A stretch of 27,716 nucleotides of DNA from Sphacelaria rigidula (taxonomy: Eukaryota > Phaeophyceae > Sphacelariales), in contig CAXNAA020000111.1 of the NCBI GenBank assembly GCA_964200075.2, positions 1 through 27,716 of the forward strand. The letters are read 5' to 3'. The position numbers and the translations under genes are program-made. Below are positions 1 to 10,485 of this stretch, one piece after another. Under the pieces are notes generated by a model. That model saw only the letters and a program-made list of their open reading frames with translations. It was not told the DNA's origin and did not search any database. The number at the start of each line of letters is the position of its first letter. Position 1 is the first letter of the stretch.

Positions 1-55
1 GGTGTGGCGGGGCCGCGAGAGGAGGACAAGGGGCGGGGGGGGGGGCGGGGGGGGT

Positions 56-101
<46 letters not shown>
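1..101. repeat. G homopolymer / G-rich tract
   Basis: The first hundred bases are almost pure G, with a few C and T interruptions before position 57 and an unbroken G run from about 57 to 101. Such a run can form G-quadruplexes. It is also hard to sequence, so its length and the join at the window edge may be unreliable. No gene is visible in it. Confidence 0.95.
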
Positions 102-102
<1 letters not shown>

Positions 103-1316
103 TGAGGGATTGAGTGGGGGTGATGTGGGTACCACCAGATAGAAAGGAATTTCCGCAAGAATGGGCCGAGAAATCAACTTTCAAGAGATGTTCATTTTTC
201 ATAATGTCATCTGAAAGGCGACTGTCCATATCCCACGTCATACTGCCTAACGTATATCCCAGCTTGTTCATTCGTGACAGCGATGCACTACGTTGCCACT
301 GCCACTTGGTGCACTCAATCCTTTCCTCTCCACGGCTCTCCACGGACGAGTCTCTAGTCTCAAGTGATCAGCCGATCCCCCCCCCTGGTATGCACCCTAG
401 CTATCAATCTACGTGAACGAAGTGAAATGTCTCCGTCGGAGGGGTGTGTGAGTGCGTGGGGATACTGCTAATTCTGTGTGTGTATAGGGGGTGTACTCAT
501 TATCTTGGATGCCGTAGTCATACCATGAGACCATTGACCTCGCATGCCTACAAAGCCGGGACGAAGCACGCCGGGTTTTCGCCGGACCTGTGCGGGGGGA
601 TCGGGCATGGAAGATGCAGTCGAAGGGCTCACTAAAAGTCACAAATGAGCACGTTGGTTTCGCCGCACATGACTCGCACTAGCGTACCCAATCTCTCTAC
701 AGTTGGCCTCGCACTTTACGTGCAGTGCACACTTTGGCTGTACAGCATTGTGGTGCGTGTACGACTGTCATCCCGTCGTTTGTGCACATATTGGATAATG
801 ACATCGTCTGCGCCCGCCTCTTGTGTCGTGTTCGGCGGTCAGCAACACTTTAGTGCAGATACATGTTGGATAAGGGCTGAAATACAAGCCTAGTTAATTA
901 AGCGTTACCCCCACGGCATCTCTAAGGTTGCTCAACATATGTCGCGTTGTTTTTTTTTCCTCGTGGAACTACTTATGCCGTTTCCGTCGTAAACTTCTGC
1001 AACGGAGCGTCTTATGCACACAGCTTTGCTGTTTCAATAGATCACATAGTGTGAGACATTTTCGCAATCCATGTGAGCACTGCGGTTAAAAAAATGGGTG
1101 GCTTGGTGCCGTCTGTACTACAGTAGTTGCACGCAGAATGCGCTTTTTGGACCGAATGCTCCACACGTATTCCAACTTCGGCGAAGATACGTATTTATTT
1201 GTTGAGAGGAAGTGAATCCGCCGAATATTTATGAAAACAACGCTGATGATCTCGGGATTCTGCGCTGAAGTTTGCGAAATGACGAAATGGTCGGGTCAAC
1301 GTGCCGGGTCCAGCTC
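102..1316. other. Unassigned stretch, no gene recognised
   Basis: Only short open frames of up to about 100 codons occur, on both strands, and none resembles a known protein. The one item of note is a short dispersed repeat at 487-540, listed separately. The rest is ordinary mixed-composition sequence. Confidence 0.5.
487..540 (-). repeat. Dispersed short repeat, copy A (SINE-like)
   Basis: Read on the minus strand, this segment starts GGTCAATGGTC, continues with GACTACGGCA, and ends GAGTACACCCC. The same three blocks, in the same order, recur at 3821-3862 and 17850-17895. The blocks resemble the A-box half of a tRNA, so a tRNA-derived SINE fragment is a reasonable inference. No TTCGA-type B-box was seen next to it, so the class is uncertain. 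Confidence 0.5.
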
Positions 1317-1324
1317 CCCCCAAA

Positions 1325-1371
1325 CCCGCAATATTCGTCATCCACCATATCCCCGCAATATTCGTCATCCA
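1325..1371. repeat. 27-bp tandem duplication
   Basis: The 20-mer CCCGCAATATTCGTCATCCA occurs at 1325-1344 and again at 1352-1371, giving a period of 27 bp. Two copies are present and the second unit is incomplete. No coding role is seen. Confidence 0.9.
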
Positions 1372-1440
1372 TCAAAATGTGGAGGCGTTTAAAAATGGGG
1401 AACGAATGGGAAAACATCGCTGGCGAAACACTGTGCATCG

Positions 1441-1500
1441 TGTGTTGTCGGTAAAACTGTGCCCCACGGGATGAGAAGGTCGTGGGTTAGACTCCGGCCG
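1441..1500 (+). repeat. tRNA-derived SINE head (plus strand)
   Basis: GTGGGTTAGACTCC around 1482-1495 resembles a tRNA T-arm and pol III B-box, with the usual TTCGA changed to TTAGA. About 35 bases upstream, GGTAAAACTGTGCCCCA resembles the tail of a D-arm followed by an anticodon arm, and the spacing to the T-arm is tRNA-like. The acceptor stem does not pair, so this is not a functional tRNA. A decayed tRNA-derived SINE is the likeliest reading. A GATTGATCGATTGG stretch near 1598-1611 could be its tail. Confidence 0.4.
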
Positions 1501-2117
1501 AACACCTAAAAATGCACTTCAGAAGCGCCGTGGGCCGCACATTTGGTGGGGAGCGGTCAACCACAGCACCGAGTACCTCAGCATTGGTTGTTTGAGCGAT
1601 TGATCGATTGGTCTGTTGACTATGCATATTTTGCGTCACTATCCGCCACACATTCGACCGTGTTTGCAAAAGAGACTCCAAGACATCGGAGTGCAGAGGC
1701 TCAACGCCATCAGCTTGCGGTCTCGAGGAGGTATTCGAAAAACAAAGCCTGTGAGTTCGCAACAAATGTTGGTCCTGATGCCGAGAACAAAAACTCGGAA
1801 TCACAGGTGCAGCATCCAACCGACAACGAAATACTTTCATGTGTTACCTCATTTCAGTGTGTACATATTGTTGTATTAGCGTGTGGCGAGAGGACTTTCT
1901 TTTCCTCGATCATTTTTTTTTTTTGGTACGAACTGGGCCGGCAGTAAATCCCACATTCGTTTTCCACACCACAACTTCTCAAGTTTCCCAAAGCAGCGCG
2001 ACTTGAGCATATCGCTATGAACTGCAGACCAACCTGATAACACACAGCACCGCCGCTGAATGAAGGAAAAAAAAAAATGTACTGCATACTAAAACCTTGA
2101 TGATGGACGAAAAGAAG
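1501..2117. other. Unassigned stretch, no gene recognised
   Basis: Open frames of up to 134 codons exist (for example 1543-1947 plus) but overlap open frames on the other strand and show no recognisable domain. A T-run lies at 1912-1923 and an A-run near 2068-2077. I see no gene. Confidence 0.45.
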
Positions 2118-2119
2118 AA

Positions 2120-2192
2120 TCTTGTGGGGATTCGAACTCATGACCTCTATAACTGGAGTCTCTTGTATCCCTTGGATCAAAGGGGTGCGGCC
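2120..2192 (-). repeat. tRNA-derived SINE head / tRNA pseudogene (minus strand)
   Basis: On the minus strand GAGTTCGAATCCCCAC (about 2124-2139) is a good pol III B-box and T-loop. Upstream of it are GACTCCAGTTATAGAGGTC, which resembles an anticodon arm, and CCAAGGGATACAAGAG, which resembles a D-arm. Spacing is tRNA-like, but the T-stem and acceptor stem do not pair well. This fits a tRNA-derived SINE head or tRNA pseudogene rather than a working tRNA. Confidence 0.5.
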
Positions 2193-2484
2193 GTGTCACA
2201 CGAAAAGTGCGACGCAAAGCCCAATTTCAGGTATTCTTGGCCGAAACGTTACCAGGATGTCGTTGACGCGAGTGCACGTATGTGTTGGAGCGTTGTCGTC
2301 ATTCTCGTCAATTTTTAAGAAAGTTAAAGCATTTTTACTGTTTTTGCTGAAACTTCAACTCGCTCTAACTTCCTGTTTTTTTCTTGTTTTCCTCTGCACC
2401 CCCAATAGAGTTGCGTGGGTTCATGATGAAAATGTCGGGTCAAAATTTCAGCGCCCAACTCTTCGAAGTACCAACGATATCCTC

Positions 2485-2956
2485 AGACCCACTTTCATGG
2501 CAACGAATCCCGATTTTTACAAATAAGAGGATTTCAGCCCGTCTACAGGCGGTTTTCTCCCGTGGGTTGATTTTTCGCACCCCAGTCCGTTGGGCAACGT
2601 TTTTCGACTAGCTGTGAGCAAACCAGATCAATTCTCCGATTTTCTGGGCGCTGACTTTCGATATATCACCGTTCTGCTGAAATCGGGACACTCCCGCATC
2701 TCCCCCGCATCTCCCCCGATTTTTCCAAAAAATCGGGGGAGATGCGAGAGTGTCCCGATTTGGGCAGAAATGTGATGAACCAAAAGCCAACGTCCATAGA
2801 ATCGGAGAAATGATCTGGTTTGCTCACAGCTAGCCGAAAAACGTTGTCCAACGGACTGGGGTCCGAAAAATCAATCCACGGGAGAAAATCGTCCGTAGAT
2901 GGGCTGAAATCCCCATATTTATGAAAATCGGAACTCGTTGCCATAAAAGTGGGTCT
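2485..2956. mobile_element. Large foldback (palindromic) element, about 472 bp
   Basis: The left arm (2485-2724) and right arm (2727-2956) are inverted copies along almost their whole length. Examples are AGACCCACTTTCATGGCAAC at the left end against its complement near 2937-2956, and TGTGAGCAAACCAGATCA in the left arm against its complement at 2813-2830. They meet at a tiny loop near 2725 inside GATTTTTCC/AAAAAATC. The arms differ by scattered substitutions, and the left arm has an extra GCATCTCCCCC copy. No transposase frame is evident. A foldback or MITE-type non-autonomous DNA transposon is the likeliest identity. No target duplication was identified. Confidence 0.9.
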
Positions 2957-3765
2957 CACTCTTCGTTCAAAAATCACTGTCAGCTGGCCCAGCTCATAGC
3001 CAATGGTTAGCTCCAAGTTCCGCACCTCGCTACGCCCGCGTCAACGTGGAATACTAAGCAAGACTTCGTTAACAAATATCGTAACTGTGTCGAGATGAAC
3101 CAACTGTGAAAAAAAGAAGTGTTTTTTGTAGGGAACGTTGGCGTAGGTATAGTGGGGTACAGGACAGTGATGCACGTCACGGTTGGATACGTGGAAGACA
3201 AATTCGAGAAGATTGTGCTTGGGGGCAAGGCATAAATCAAAATCACCTGGAAGAGCTTTTTTTGTTACGTTGGAAACAACAAAGACTTGACAAAAATGAC
3301 TTGAGTAAGCATGGCGTCGACTTGTACTTGATGTATACTTCCACAGACTGTATACCTACAGCACTTCCGCGTCCTCCCTTTTCACGTTGTGGGCGGATGT
3401 TTCAGGCGACTACACGTATACCAGACGCCATATTTATTTCTGGGCCATAAACGCGTTTGCAACGGCCCCACCACGTGGTTTGAGAAACCAAATGTGGTCG
3501 TACACAAAGCATATTTTCTAGCTGGGCTGGACCAAGCTACTTCGTTGAACCTGCACCAGCTGTTCTAAACACGACCGTTTCCCTGTCCGCCCCCTCCACC
3601 TCCACCGTGTGAATTTTGATGAAATGTCATTTTGACAAACTCACGTAGTATATTCAGTCCGTCAACAAGATGGTCTTCAAACTATTTTGCCGCCATTACG
3701 CAAAGCTGAGTCGACCGTGAGCTACGCATCTCTATGCTGAAAATCTGGCGCGATTGACTCATGTC
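2957..3765. other. Unassigned stretch, no gene recognised
   Basis: Open frames at 3106-3450 (plus) and 3007-3246 (minus) overlap each other and match no family I recognise. Several T-runs and C-rich tracts near 3590-3605 are present. No promoter or splice pattern could be tied to a coding frame. Confidence 0.4.
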
Positions 3766-3767
3766 TT

Positions 3768-3882
3768 CCCCCCCCACCCCCCCCTAATTTGCTCAGTGCT
3801 CCGTCTCGAAAGGGATGCGTGGTCAATGGTCAAACGACTAAGGCAACAAATGAGTACGCCCCCCCCCCCTAATTTGCTGATA
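3768..3882. repeat. Direct repeat of a C-tract block flanking a dispersed repeat
   Basis: A run of C followed by CTAATTTGCT occurs at about 3779-3793 and again at about 3860-3878, bracketing roughly 70 bases. The bracketed part holds copy B of the dispersed short repeat. The arrangement could be a target-site duplication or a tandem duplication with slippage in the C runs. Confidence 0.7.
3821..3862 (+). repeat. Dispersed short repeat, copy B (SINE-like)
   Basis: GGTCAATGGTC, GACTAAGGCA and GAGTACGCCCC occur in the same order as in the copies at 487-540 (opposite strand) and 17850-17895. This copy is about 10 bp shorter in the middle than copy A. A SINE fragment is likely, but the family is unknown. 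Confidence 0.5.
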
Positions 3883-4134
3883 CCTATCCGCTATGCTTTC
3901 GTGCGTTTATTGTATATGCAGTTGATTCTAATGTTCGGCTTCCGATTGGTAGCCTACGTGGCGTTGCTACATCGCAGCCGCCCCGCGGGAGACCGGGCCT
4001 ACTGACACAACGCAGCAGCACTTCGCGGGCTCCTCTCTGGTGGTGTGTGTTTTGAGGCGAGCTTGTGCTTTCATCGTAGCGGTAGCGTGTGATGTGTTTC
4101 GTGTGTTGCCGTAAGTTATTTGGTATCCTGACTA

Positions 4135-4242
4135 TTAATAGTCGAAATCATTGGAGATGTGTTGTTTGATTGAAGATTTGTTGATTGGTTGATCGGTGGA
4201 TCGATTCATTGCTTAATGGGTTGATTGGTTGATTGATTGCCA
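4135..4242 (-). repeat. TTGATTGG-rich tail, probable 3' end of a retroposon
   Basis: The plus strand reads as repeated TTGATTGG, TTGATCGG and GATTGATTG blocks. On the minus strand this becomes a CAATCAATCAACC tail. Short TCAA-type simple tails are typical of the 3' ends of SINEs and LINEs. The body would then lie at higher coordinates on the minus strand, where an open frame of 127 codons (4213-4596) is present but unrecognised. A similar tail is at 12568-12581. Confidence 0.4.
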
Positions 4243-5917
4243 CACACTTTCCGTGTTGAGAGATTTATATTCTGCTCGGTTTATATTAAAGTCGTCTTGC
4301 TCCCTCCCCCCCACCCCTCTGTAGATAAATGGTAACGTCCAAAATGTTTTCATGGGAGTGAAGGAGGGTTGGCACGGTGAGGCGGCCTGGCCAAGAGGGC
4401 AGGCACCCTTAGAATGATCCACTCCAGAATACATTACCGATTGCTCTCTTTTTTTTTCGCGGAGGTACGACCACCCGAAGTAGAGTCCAACTCGGTCTGT
4501 TAGTCGTATGTCGGCGAAGACGTTCAGGGGGTGTTTGGATGCATCGGGCAGTACTGTGCAAATCACGTGTCCAATTTTCAGGTTCAATAATCTCACTCAA
4601 ACAATTGAGCTCCGCGTGGTGATGTCGGCGAATTCGCGAGCTCTTGGCGGATTCGTCCTGTAGAGATGAGGAGTATTTCATGTTGTGGAGGTGTGTGACA
4701 GATTGGTTGTTGCTTTGGTCTATCTTGGGGGAACATCTCATGTTCCGAAGAGGGCTTGCGTGCTTCACGTTGCAACGGCGCTGTAAAATCCCACATATTG
4801 GTACTCCCTATGAGGGCTTTGTTGCCATGCACTGTGTTGCGCAATTTTCTGTCCCCTTCATTCCGACTTGCGTCTGAGCGCGTTTTCTAAATGATCGATA
4901 TGATGCGAAAAATGTTGCTCGATATGCTGGCTCGATATAAACTGTGTCATGTGTGTATAGGTTGTCCATGGTGAGAGACTATACGGTAAATAAAAGCGCG
5001 CCCGCTATATAGCTTGGGAGAGACGCTGGGTATCCGGGTAAATAAACGGGATCAAGAGGATTGCTCTCTCCCGGCATTGCAATGTCCTTTGGAGTGGTGT
5101 GTCTTGTTTCGAATATTTTGTCTCTTTGTTCAACTCCGAAAAATACACAGTAGAGAAGCTGCCGTTGACTTTTAGAGGGTTTCTGGTTGTTGTTGGGTAC
5201 TGGCTTTTATGTGCTGTATGCTTCCGTTTGCTCACAACGTACCAGTAATACAAAATCTCTGAATTCAGGGGGTTGGACAGCTTCTCCCGTGTGTTCAAGC
5301 GCAGTACGGGATTCGTAATCGTTGTTGTCGCGTACGGTTGTCCAACAAACGTTGTGGCCGATGTTTGGAGGTGGAATGTTTTATGACGGACGTTGAACTG
5401 AACAATTGTGTTGTATTTCACGCCAGTTTTCTCTCTGTTTTGCTTTCATGCATCGTAGGCAGTAGCTCTTTGCGTAGAGGTTTATCTCGCATGAAGATGT
5501 AGAAATTCAGCGATTCAATATTATAGATGGTTTCGGGCATGTTATGGCATTTGAAGAAACGGGTCTCCATGAGTACTAGTAATTCTATCGGACGGATGTG
5601 AACTCAAGATATTCTTCGGCACTCACAGTATTATTCATGGTTGATTCCGCTTGTTTACAGTGCATGAGTTTTGCTTGAAATTTTGATAGCAAGTTTTTTT
5701 CGTTCCGCAGAGCATCAACCGATGCTCGGCAGGTTGTAAGAGGCGAATCTACCGTGCGTGGGCTCCACCGGACTTTCGAAGTGTTCCTTGTTTTGGGCAT
5801 ATTGCCAGGCATGTTATGGTCCCATTTCTGGTTCTAGGTGTTGCAGATAACAATACGTGGTGGTAGCCTCATCCCATCTAAGAAAGACTCATCTTACACT
5901 TCCTCACTTTGGTTTGG
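4243..5917. other. Unassigned stretch with unrecognised open frames
   Basis: Minus-strand open frames lie at 4213-4596 (127 codons) and 5005-5421 (138 codons). Neither shows a domain, signal peptide or conserved motif that I can name. The second is rich in Thr, Asn and Tyr, and its length is compatible with chance. The remainder up to 5917 has only short frames. No RNA gene or transposon end was identified. Confidence 0.35.
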
Positions 5918-5923
5918 ACCTAA

Positions 5924-6562
5924 GCAACAACCTTTGGACAACTTCTCTTGCTCCAAGGGGCTGGCCGACTCCCTACTGGTGAGCCTCCATATGTGGATGA
6001 AGACTTGCTCGTTTGTATTGTATCATATGCTTGGTTTCTCCCGCCGCCTGAGATCAACTTGGGCTTTGTATGCATGCACTGTCAGGCCAGTTTTGAAGAA
6101 AGACCGACACGACTCACACCGCTGCTTTCATGTGTGGCCAGGACTTTCGTTTCGAGGTACTTGTAAACCTCATTTTAATTCAACCCAGCTGAAGCCCCAA
6201 TCTTTAAAAGGTTTGGCTTGAAAGACCCCTGGGAGGAAGCTACACTAATCCCTCATCCTGGTGTTTGCAAGATCAGGGGCTCATGCCAGGCCAATTCACT
6301 GCGTATACGAAACGGTGCAAAGTTCAACCCAAACCATTTCACTGCCAGAACAAAACTATGCAGCAGTCAGTTCAAGTGTTCACAAGAAGTGGATATCCCA
6401 GGGCCAAAGCTCATGAGAGCATGGCGGCGCGTGCACTGCGCCAAGTTGATGGGGGGTTTTAATGAGAGCGACCTCCACACCGCCTTGAGCAAAGCTTGCC
6501 AACGCTCGAGGCGCCTATCCCACATGACTGCCGCGAGGCAGTCTGGCCGAGCCTCCGGGTAA
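5924..6562 (+). pseudogene. Decayed open frame of unknown family, possibly transposon-derived
   Basis: One plus-strand frame stays open from about 5924 to 6562 except for two TAA codons close together near 6164-6178. The peptide is protein-like. It includes PPYVDEDLLVCIVSYAWFLP, then a CMHC pair, EERPTRLTPLL, and after the stops a run ending in ARQSGRASG. The CxxC pair could bind zinc. I do not recognise the family, and the transposon link is inferred from decay and neighbourhood. Downstream, a GGAAGAAATAAATAAAAG tail (about 6620-6637) looks like a retroposon 3' tail and directly abuts the foldback element. Confidence 0.35.
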
Positions 6563-6637
6563 TCGGCACATGCACCCGCTTGCGGGGTAAGTGTTGGGTC
6601 AGGCTTCCTCCTTCCGTCAAGGAAGAAATAAATAAAA

Positions 6638-7090
6638 GAAGTAACACGGGATCTTACAAATGGGGGATGGATCTTCTATTGGGGATGAGAAACCCGGAGA
6701 ATCAAAATCCTCGTATCCACACCAAATCTTCGAAATATGGTTCCATTTCTTCACCTACTGACAGCTATTGACAACTGCTACAAGCCATAGAAATTTGGAT
6801 CTCGAACACCGAAATTTTGGTGTCCTAGATGAAAAACCATTTTCGGAACCATTATCGCGTCCGCTCGGACACCCGGAATTCCTCAAAATTGTTTTTCTAC
6901 CTAGAACCCCAACATGTCGGTGATCGAAATCCATTTTTCTATGGCATGTAGTAGTTGTCAATAGCTATCAGTAGGTGAAGAAATGGAACCAAATTTCGAA
7001 GATTTGGTGTGGATACGGAGATTTTAATTCTCTGGGTTTCTCATCCCCAATAATAGATCCATCCCCAATTTGCAAGATCCCGTGTGAAGT
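6638..7090. mobile_element. Foldback element, 443 bp (6643-7085), with 5-bp target duplication
   Basis: Inverted terminal repeats begin ACACGGGATCTT at 6644 and end with the complementary AAGATCCCGTGT at 7085. The arms continue inward for about 210 bp each, for example CTATTGACAACTGCTACA on the left against its near complement at about 6948-6966. The loop is roughly 30 bases around 6856-6885. GAAGT flanks both sides (6638-6642 and 7086-7090), consistent with a 5-bp target-site duplication. No transposase is encoded, so this is a non-autonomous foldback or MITE-like element. The family is unknown. Confidence 0.88.
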
Positions 7091-7303
7091 GCACATCCAA
7101 TTATTACACAATTACTAACCAGCAATCCTAGTTCCCAACCAAGATTCACCCGCCAGGACTCGAGTGATCAGCGAAGACAAGGGTGGTCCAATTGTTGATT
7201 AGCCGAGCGTCACCCAGAGAGTGAGGGCGAGGTCAGGCCAAGAGCCCCACACCTTAACTCAAGGAACCTCAACGCATAGTCATCTAACATCGACAACCGA
7301 AAC
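7091..7303. other. Unassigned spacer
   Basis: Between the foldback element and the decayed frame at 7304 I see no gene or repeat. The sequence could be the 5' untranslated part of the element carrying that frame. Confidence 0.3.
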
Positions 7304-7810
7304 ATGGGGCCAAAACGGAAGTATTGCAAAAGTAGAGACTATTGCCGTCCTGACCATGAGATCCAACCATCCGCCGAGCATCAGTTAGTTGATACCTCGG
7401 GAACCGTGTCGTCACCAACCAACCCGACACAATTATGGAAAATACTGTTTGACATGTACATAAAAATGTGGGCGGACACAATCAACCATGAACAACAATT
7501 TCAATCTGTGATGAACCTATGTGCATGCACAACGCAGAACCTAAGCCGTTAGAAAGCGAGAATAGGTCATCTGTTGAATCGGCATCAATTTCACTTGAAA
7601 AAAGTATCCATGATCCAGATAGACTAACCTCGCGGTCTAAGGGTTAACTATCCATCTCTCAGGAGCTCAAAGCTCTGTAAACGGACTAAATCGAAGACCT
7701 CAGAAACTTACCTCAATTTTCACGTGAAACTCAAGCACTGTAACCAGAATGAAGCAGCAAAAAGCCATAATATCCAAAAGCCAATTACTATCCGAGCATT
7801 TCAAGCGGTC
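7304..7810 (+). pseudogene. Decayed open frame, possibly gag/ORF1-like
   Basis: An ATG-started frame reads 82 codons from MGPKRKYCKSRDYC to a TAG at 7550-7552. It then continues in the same frame with scattered stops and still protein-like sequence such as KARIGHLLNRHQFHLKKS, ISQELKAL and IEDLRNLPQFSRETQAL. The basic N-terminus followed by a heptad-like Leu/Ile pattern is what retroelement ORF1 or gag proteins often show. No zinc knuckle or other diagnostic motif was found. The assignment is inference, and a non-coding origin is not excluded. Confidence 0.25.
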
Positions 7811-9894
7811 ATATCCGCCCAATGGGGCTATTCGTCGAGACTCATTCCTCCACATGCTATTAAGCTGTAACAGGCCGAAGTAGTGAGACTAGGGAAGGAA
7901 GAGTTCGTCTCTGCTTCGGTGTCCCTCCCGCCCCCTCACGGGCCAAGGTTGTGGTGTCGGTAAAGGCTGTTGCTCTCGTGCTACATCACTTCTTAAGCCA
8001 CTGGGACAACGCCCGTATCCTTGGGAAACATCAGAGTTCTATCGCAGAAGGCTTGGTGGCTTCACACAGACCTCGTCAAGCAAGCACTTGGAATGAAGTT
8101 GGATAGCATAGAACCACATTCGATCGAAAGTCGTCTTCGACTTGACGTTTTTGTCGGGGGTTCCATAGTAGGAGTCGGTGGTGTGTCATGCGCAGCTTGT
8201 CCTGGCGCAATGCTACGATAGTAGTGGTGCACTTTTTGCGCATTGTGTCTAGTTCAGAGGCTCCGAACGATTCTAGATGCACAAGAATATGGCTCAGGAA
8301 ATACCCGTCCGCAGATTCATTCCGGACACCCCTAGCACATTGGAACAGTAATCCTGGCGTAGTCTTACATACCTCATAAGTCGTGTTTTGGATGAGATGG
8401 AGGGCTCCTAACATTTTTCACCTCAGAATATTTGTGCATTCCTATCGTAGCATAATTCCATAGTTGCTCTGTTCCAGTATCTACATTGAGATGCCGGAGG
8501 GTAGGACTTCGAGTACTTTGCCTTCTAGCATCTGGGTTATGACGCCCAGCGATGTGATTGCTGTTCCTGGTCGTGCAGCACTTGGCCGAGAACCCTGTCC
8601 ATCCACCGCATGAATCGGGCCCGGCGTGTGAGCTTGGGGGTCATTATCATCGTTAATGATGTGGTGCTTACATCAATGAATGTAGAAATCTCTCGCGACA
8701 CGCGCTTCACTCGACATCAAAGAAATGGGCATCATCTCAATGTCCAACAAGTACGCAAACGACGTAATAACTCTCATGACCAACACAGCTAAAATTGTGC
8801 ATTGTAAGCGTTATAAATACAAGGGCTGGTCTGAGCGGAACCCGAAAATCATTTGAAAAACACAGTTAGTGATACACGCTCCCTGATCAATTGATAGCTG
8901 CCGTATCACTCCCCTCCCCCCCCCCGCACCTCCGCCCAGCGAACCCCCCCCGGAAATAGTATAAAAAGTCTTCTTGGACTTTCTGATAATCATGTTGCAC
9001 TGCTCAACACTCGTTCTTATCGAGTGGGAGCATGAACCGGCGGCGCAGTATGCCCGTCACGGCATCAGATCGCATCACCAGTGGTGCCGAGAGACTCTCA
9101 TGCATGGCAGCACAGTCGTCACCCCCCGCAGTGCGCGCGATGGTTCCGCGGGGGTGAGCGCACATTTTCGCGAGGTAGGCTGTAGTGCTGTGCCGTACGT
9201 GTGTCCGCTGCGAAAGGCGCCACGTCGGGATTTGGCAAACGTTCCACGGAAGACAACGAGCTGCGGGAATAGGGATAATCCAATTTTCAATATCCGATAA
9301 ACAAATAAGGCAGGCACCCCGGCAGAAGTTGATCGACCCTTTTTTACTACATGACACCAATGGTTCCATGGACACCACATTAGACACCTTACTGTAAACA
9401 CGAGCTGGAACATGGGAAGAACTTCTCCCGAGTTCAGATCAAAACAGACGTGTGCGCAGAGGGCTGAGCATCCGCGACTCGCAAACTTCCATGAATATTT
9501 GCCCTACTGTACGCTACATTTCACTGCCCAACTTGAAGCCTTTTCACCACCAATGTATAGATATATTACCATACCACACGCATTGCAGTGCAGTTACGAA
9601 GGATGCATCCATCGCCGACTCGCGCATCTGAATGCAAACGTTTAACGGCATGAAAGCACCGTACATTTGTGGGTATCTCATGCACATCTACAGGACTATC
9701 CCCACAAGGCTACCGTAGCACCGCGACGCAATCCAACAACCACGTAAATCTCCCTCACAAGCGAGTCACGAGAGTTGCGCCGATCTGTGATACATGTTTT
9801 CGACGTTAGTCAGCCCACGAAAAGTTGTTACAGTCAGACAGTCTACAAAAAGTGTACTTTACATACGCACACTGAACAAAAACTAAATCTTCCG
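7811..9894. other. Unassigned stretch, no gene recognised
   Basis: About 2 kb without a supportable gene. Minus-strand frames at 8076-8414 (112 codons) and 9004-9387 (127 codons) are open but overlap equally long frames elsewhere and carry no motif I know. A C-tract with GC-rich flanks lies at 8910-8950. Confidence 0.4.
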
Positions 9895-10165
9895 CACGTC
9901 GGACGAGCACGAGTATGAGTCGTGGCAATCGCGCTCGTTGCGCTGCTCGTTGGCCGTAAAAATTGATAGGGCGAGCACTCGCGTCATTCTCGTTGTGGAA
10001 AAAATAATAGGGCGAGCGCTCGAGTCATTGCTCGTCGTGGAAAAAATTAATAAGGTGAGTACTCGAGTCATTGCTCGTTGTGGAAAAAATTAATAGAGCG
10101 AGCACTCGAGTCATTGCTCGTTGTGGACAGGTAAATGATTCGAGCACATGAGTCATTGCTCGTGA
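9895..10165 (-). repeat. Satellite S1, about 42-bp unit, minus orientation
   Basis: At least five imperfect tandem units are visible, each with a GCGAGCACTCGAGTCATTGCTC-type block (core GCACTCGAGTCATT) followed by GTTGTGGAAAAAATTAATAG. The period is about 42-54 bp. Reverse-complemented, the unit reads AATTTTTTCC, then ACGAGCAATGACTCGAGT. That matches the unit at 14.5 kb (AATTTTTTCGG, then CGGCTCGTATGACTCGAGT), so both belong to one family in opposite orientations. Confidence 0.85.
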
Positions 10166-10404
10166 TGAACGACTTGAGTGAAGGAGTCAGCGATGCGACA
10201 AGCAAACAACATTATAATCATGAGCTCTTCGACGATCTTGAACCTAAAATCTTGAAGTTCATACGCATATCTGCACATGTACAAGCGTCAAGCTCCAAAG
10301 CTCCTCTTGATTTTATCCAAGCACCCCCCCCCCCCCCCACACACACATAGAGAGAGAGAGAAGGTCAGACTTCTACTAAAGCGGCAGAGAGTATCTCTCG
10401 AGTA
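10166..10404. repeat. Spacer with compound C/CA/GA microsatellite (10322-10361)
   Basis: This spacer between two satellite blocks contains a run of about 17 C, then (CA)n, then (GA)n at 10322-10361. No gene is seen. It is either an insertion or diverged satellite. Confidence 0.6.
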
Positions 10405-10485
10405 GTACATCTGTAGGGCGAGCACTCGAGTCATTGCTCCTTGTGATAAAATAAATGACTCGAGCACACGAGTCATAGATCGTTG
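10405..10485 (-). repeat. Satellite S1, isolated minus-orientation units
   Basis: TAGGGCGAGCACTCGAGTCA at about 10414 repeats the 9.9-kb unit. It is followed by AAATGACTCGAGCACACGAG, a diverged second unit. This is a continuation of the array across the spacer at 10166-10404. Confidence 0.75.

Noticed and set aside
2120-2192. Considered as a functional tRNA gene
   Set aside because: The B-box is good, but the T-stem and acceptor stem do not pair, so a SINE head or pseudogene is more likely.
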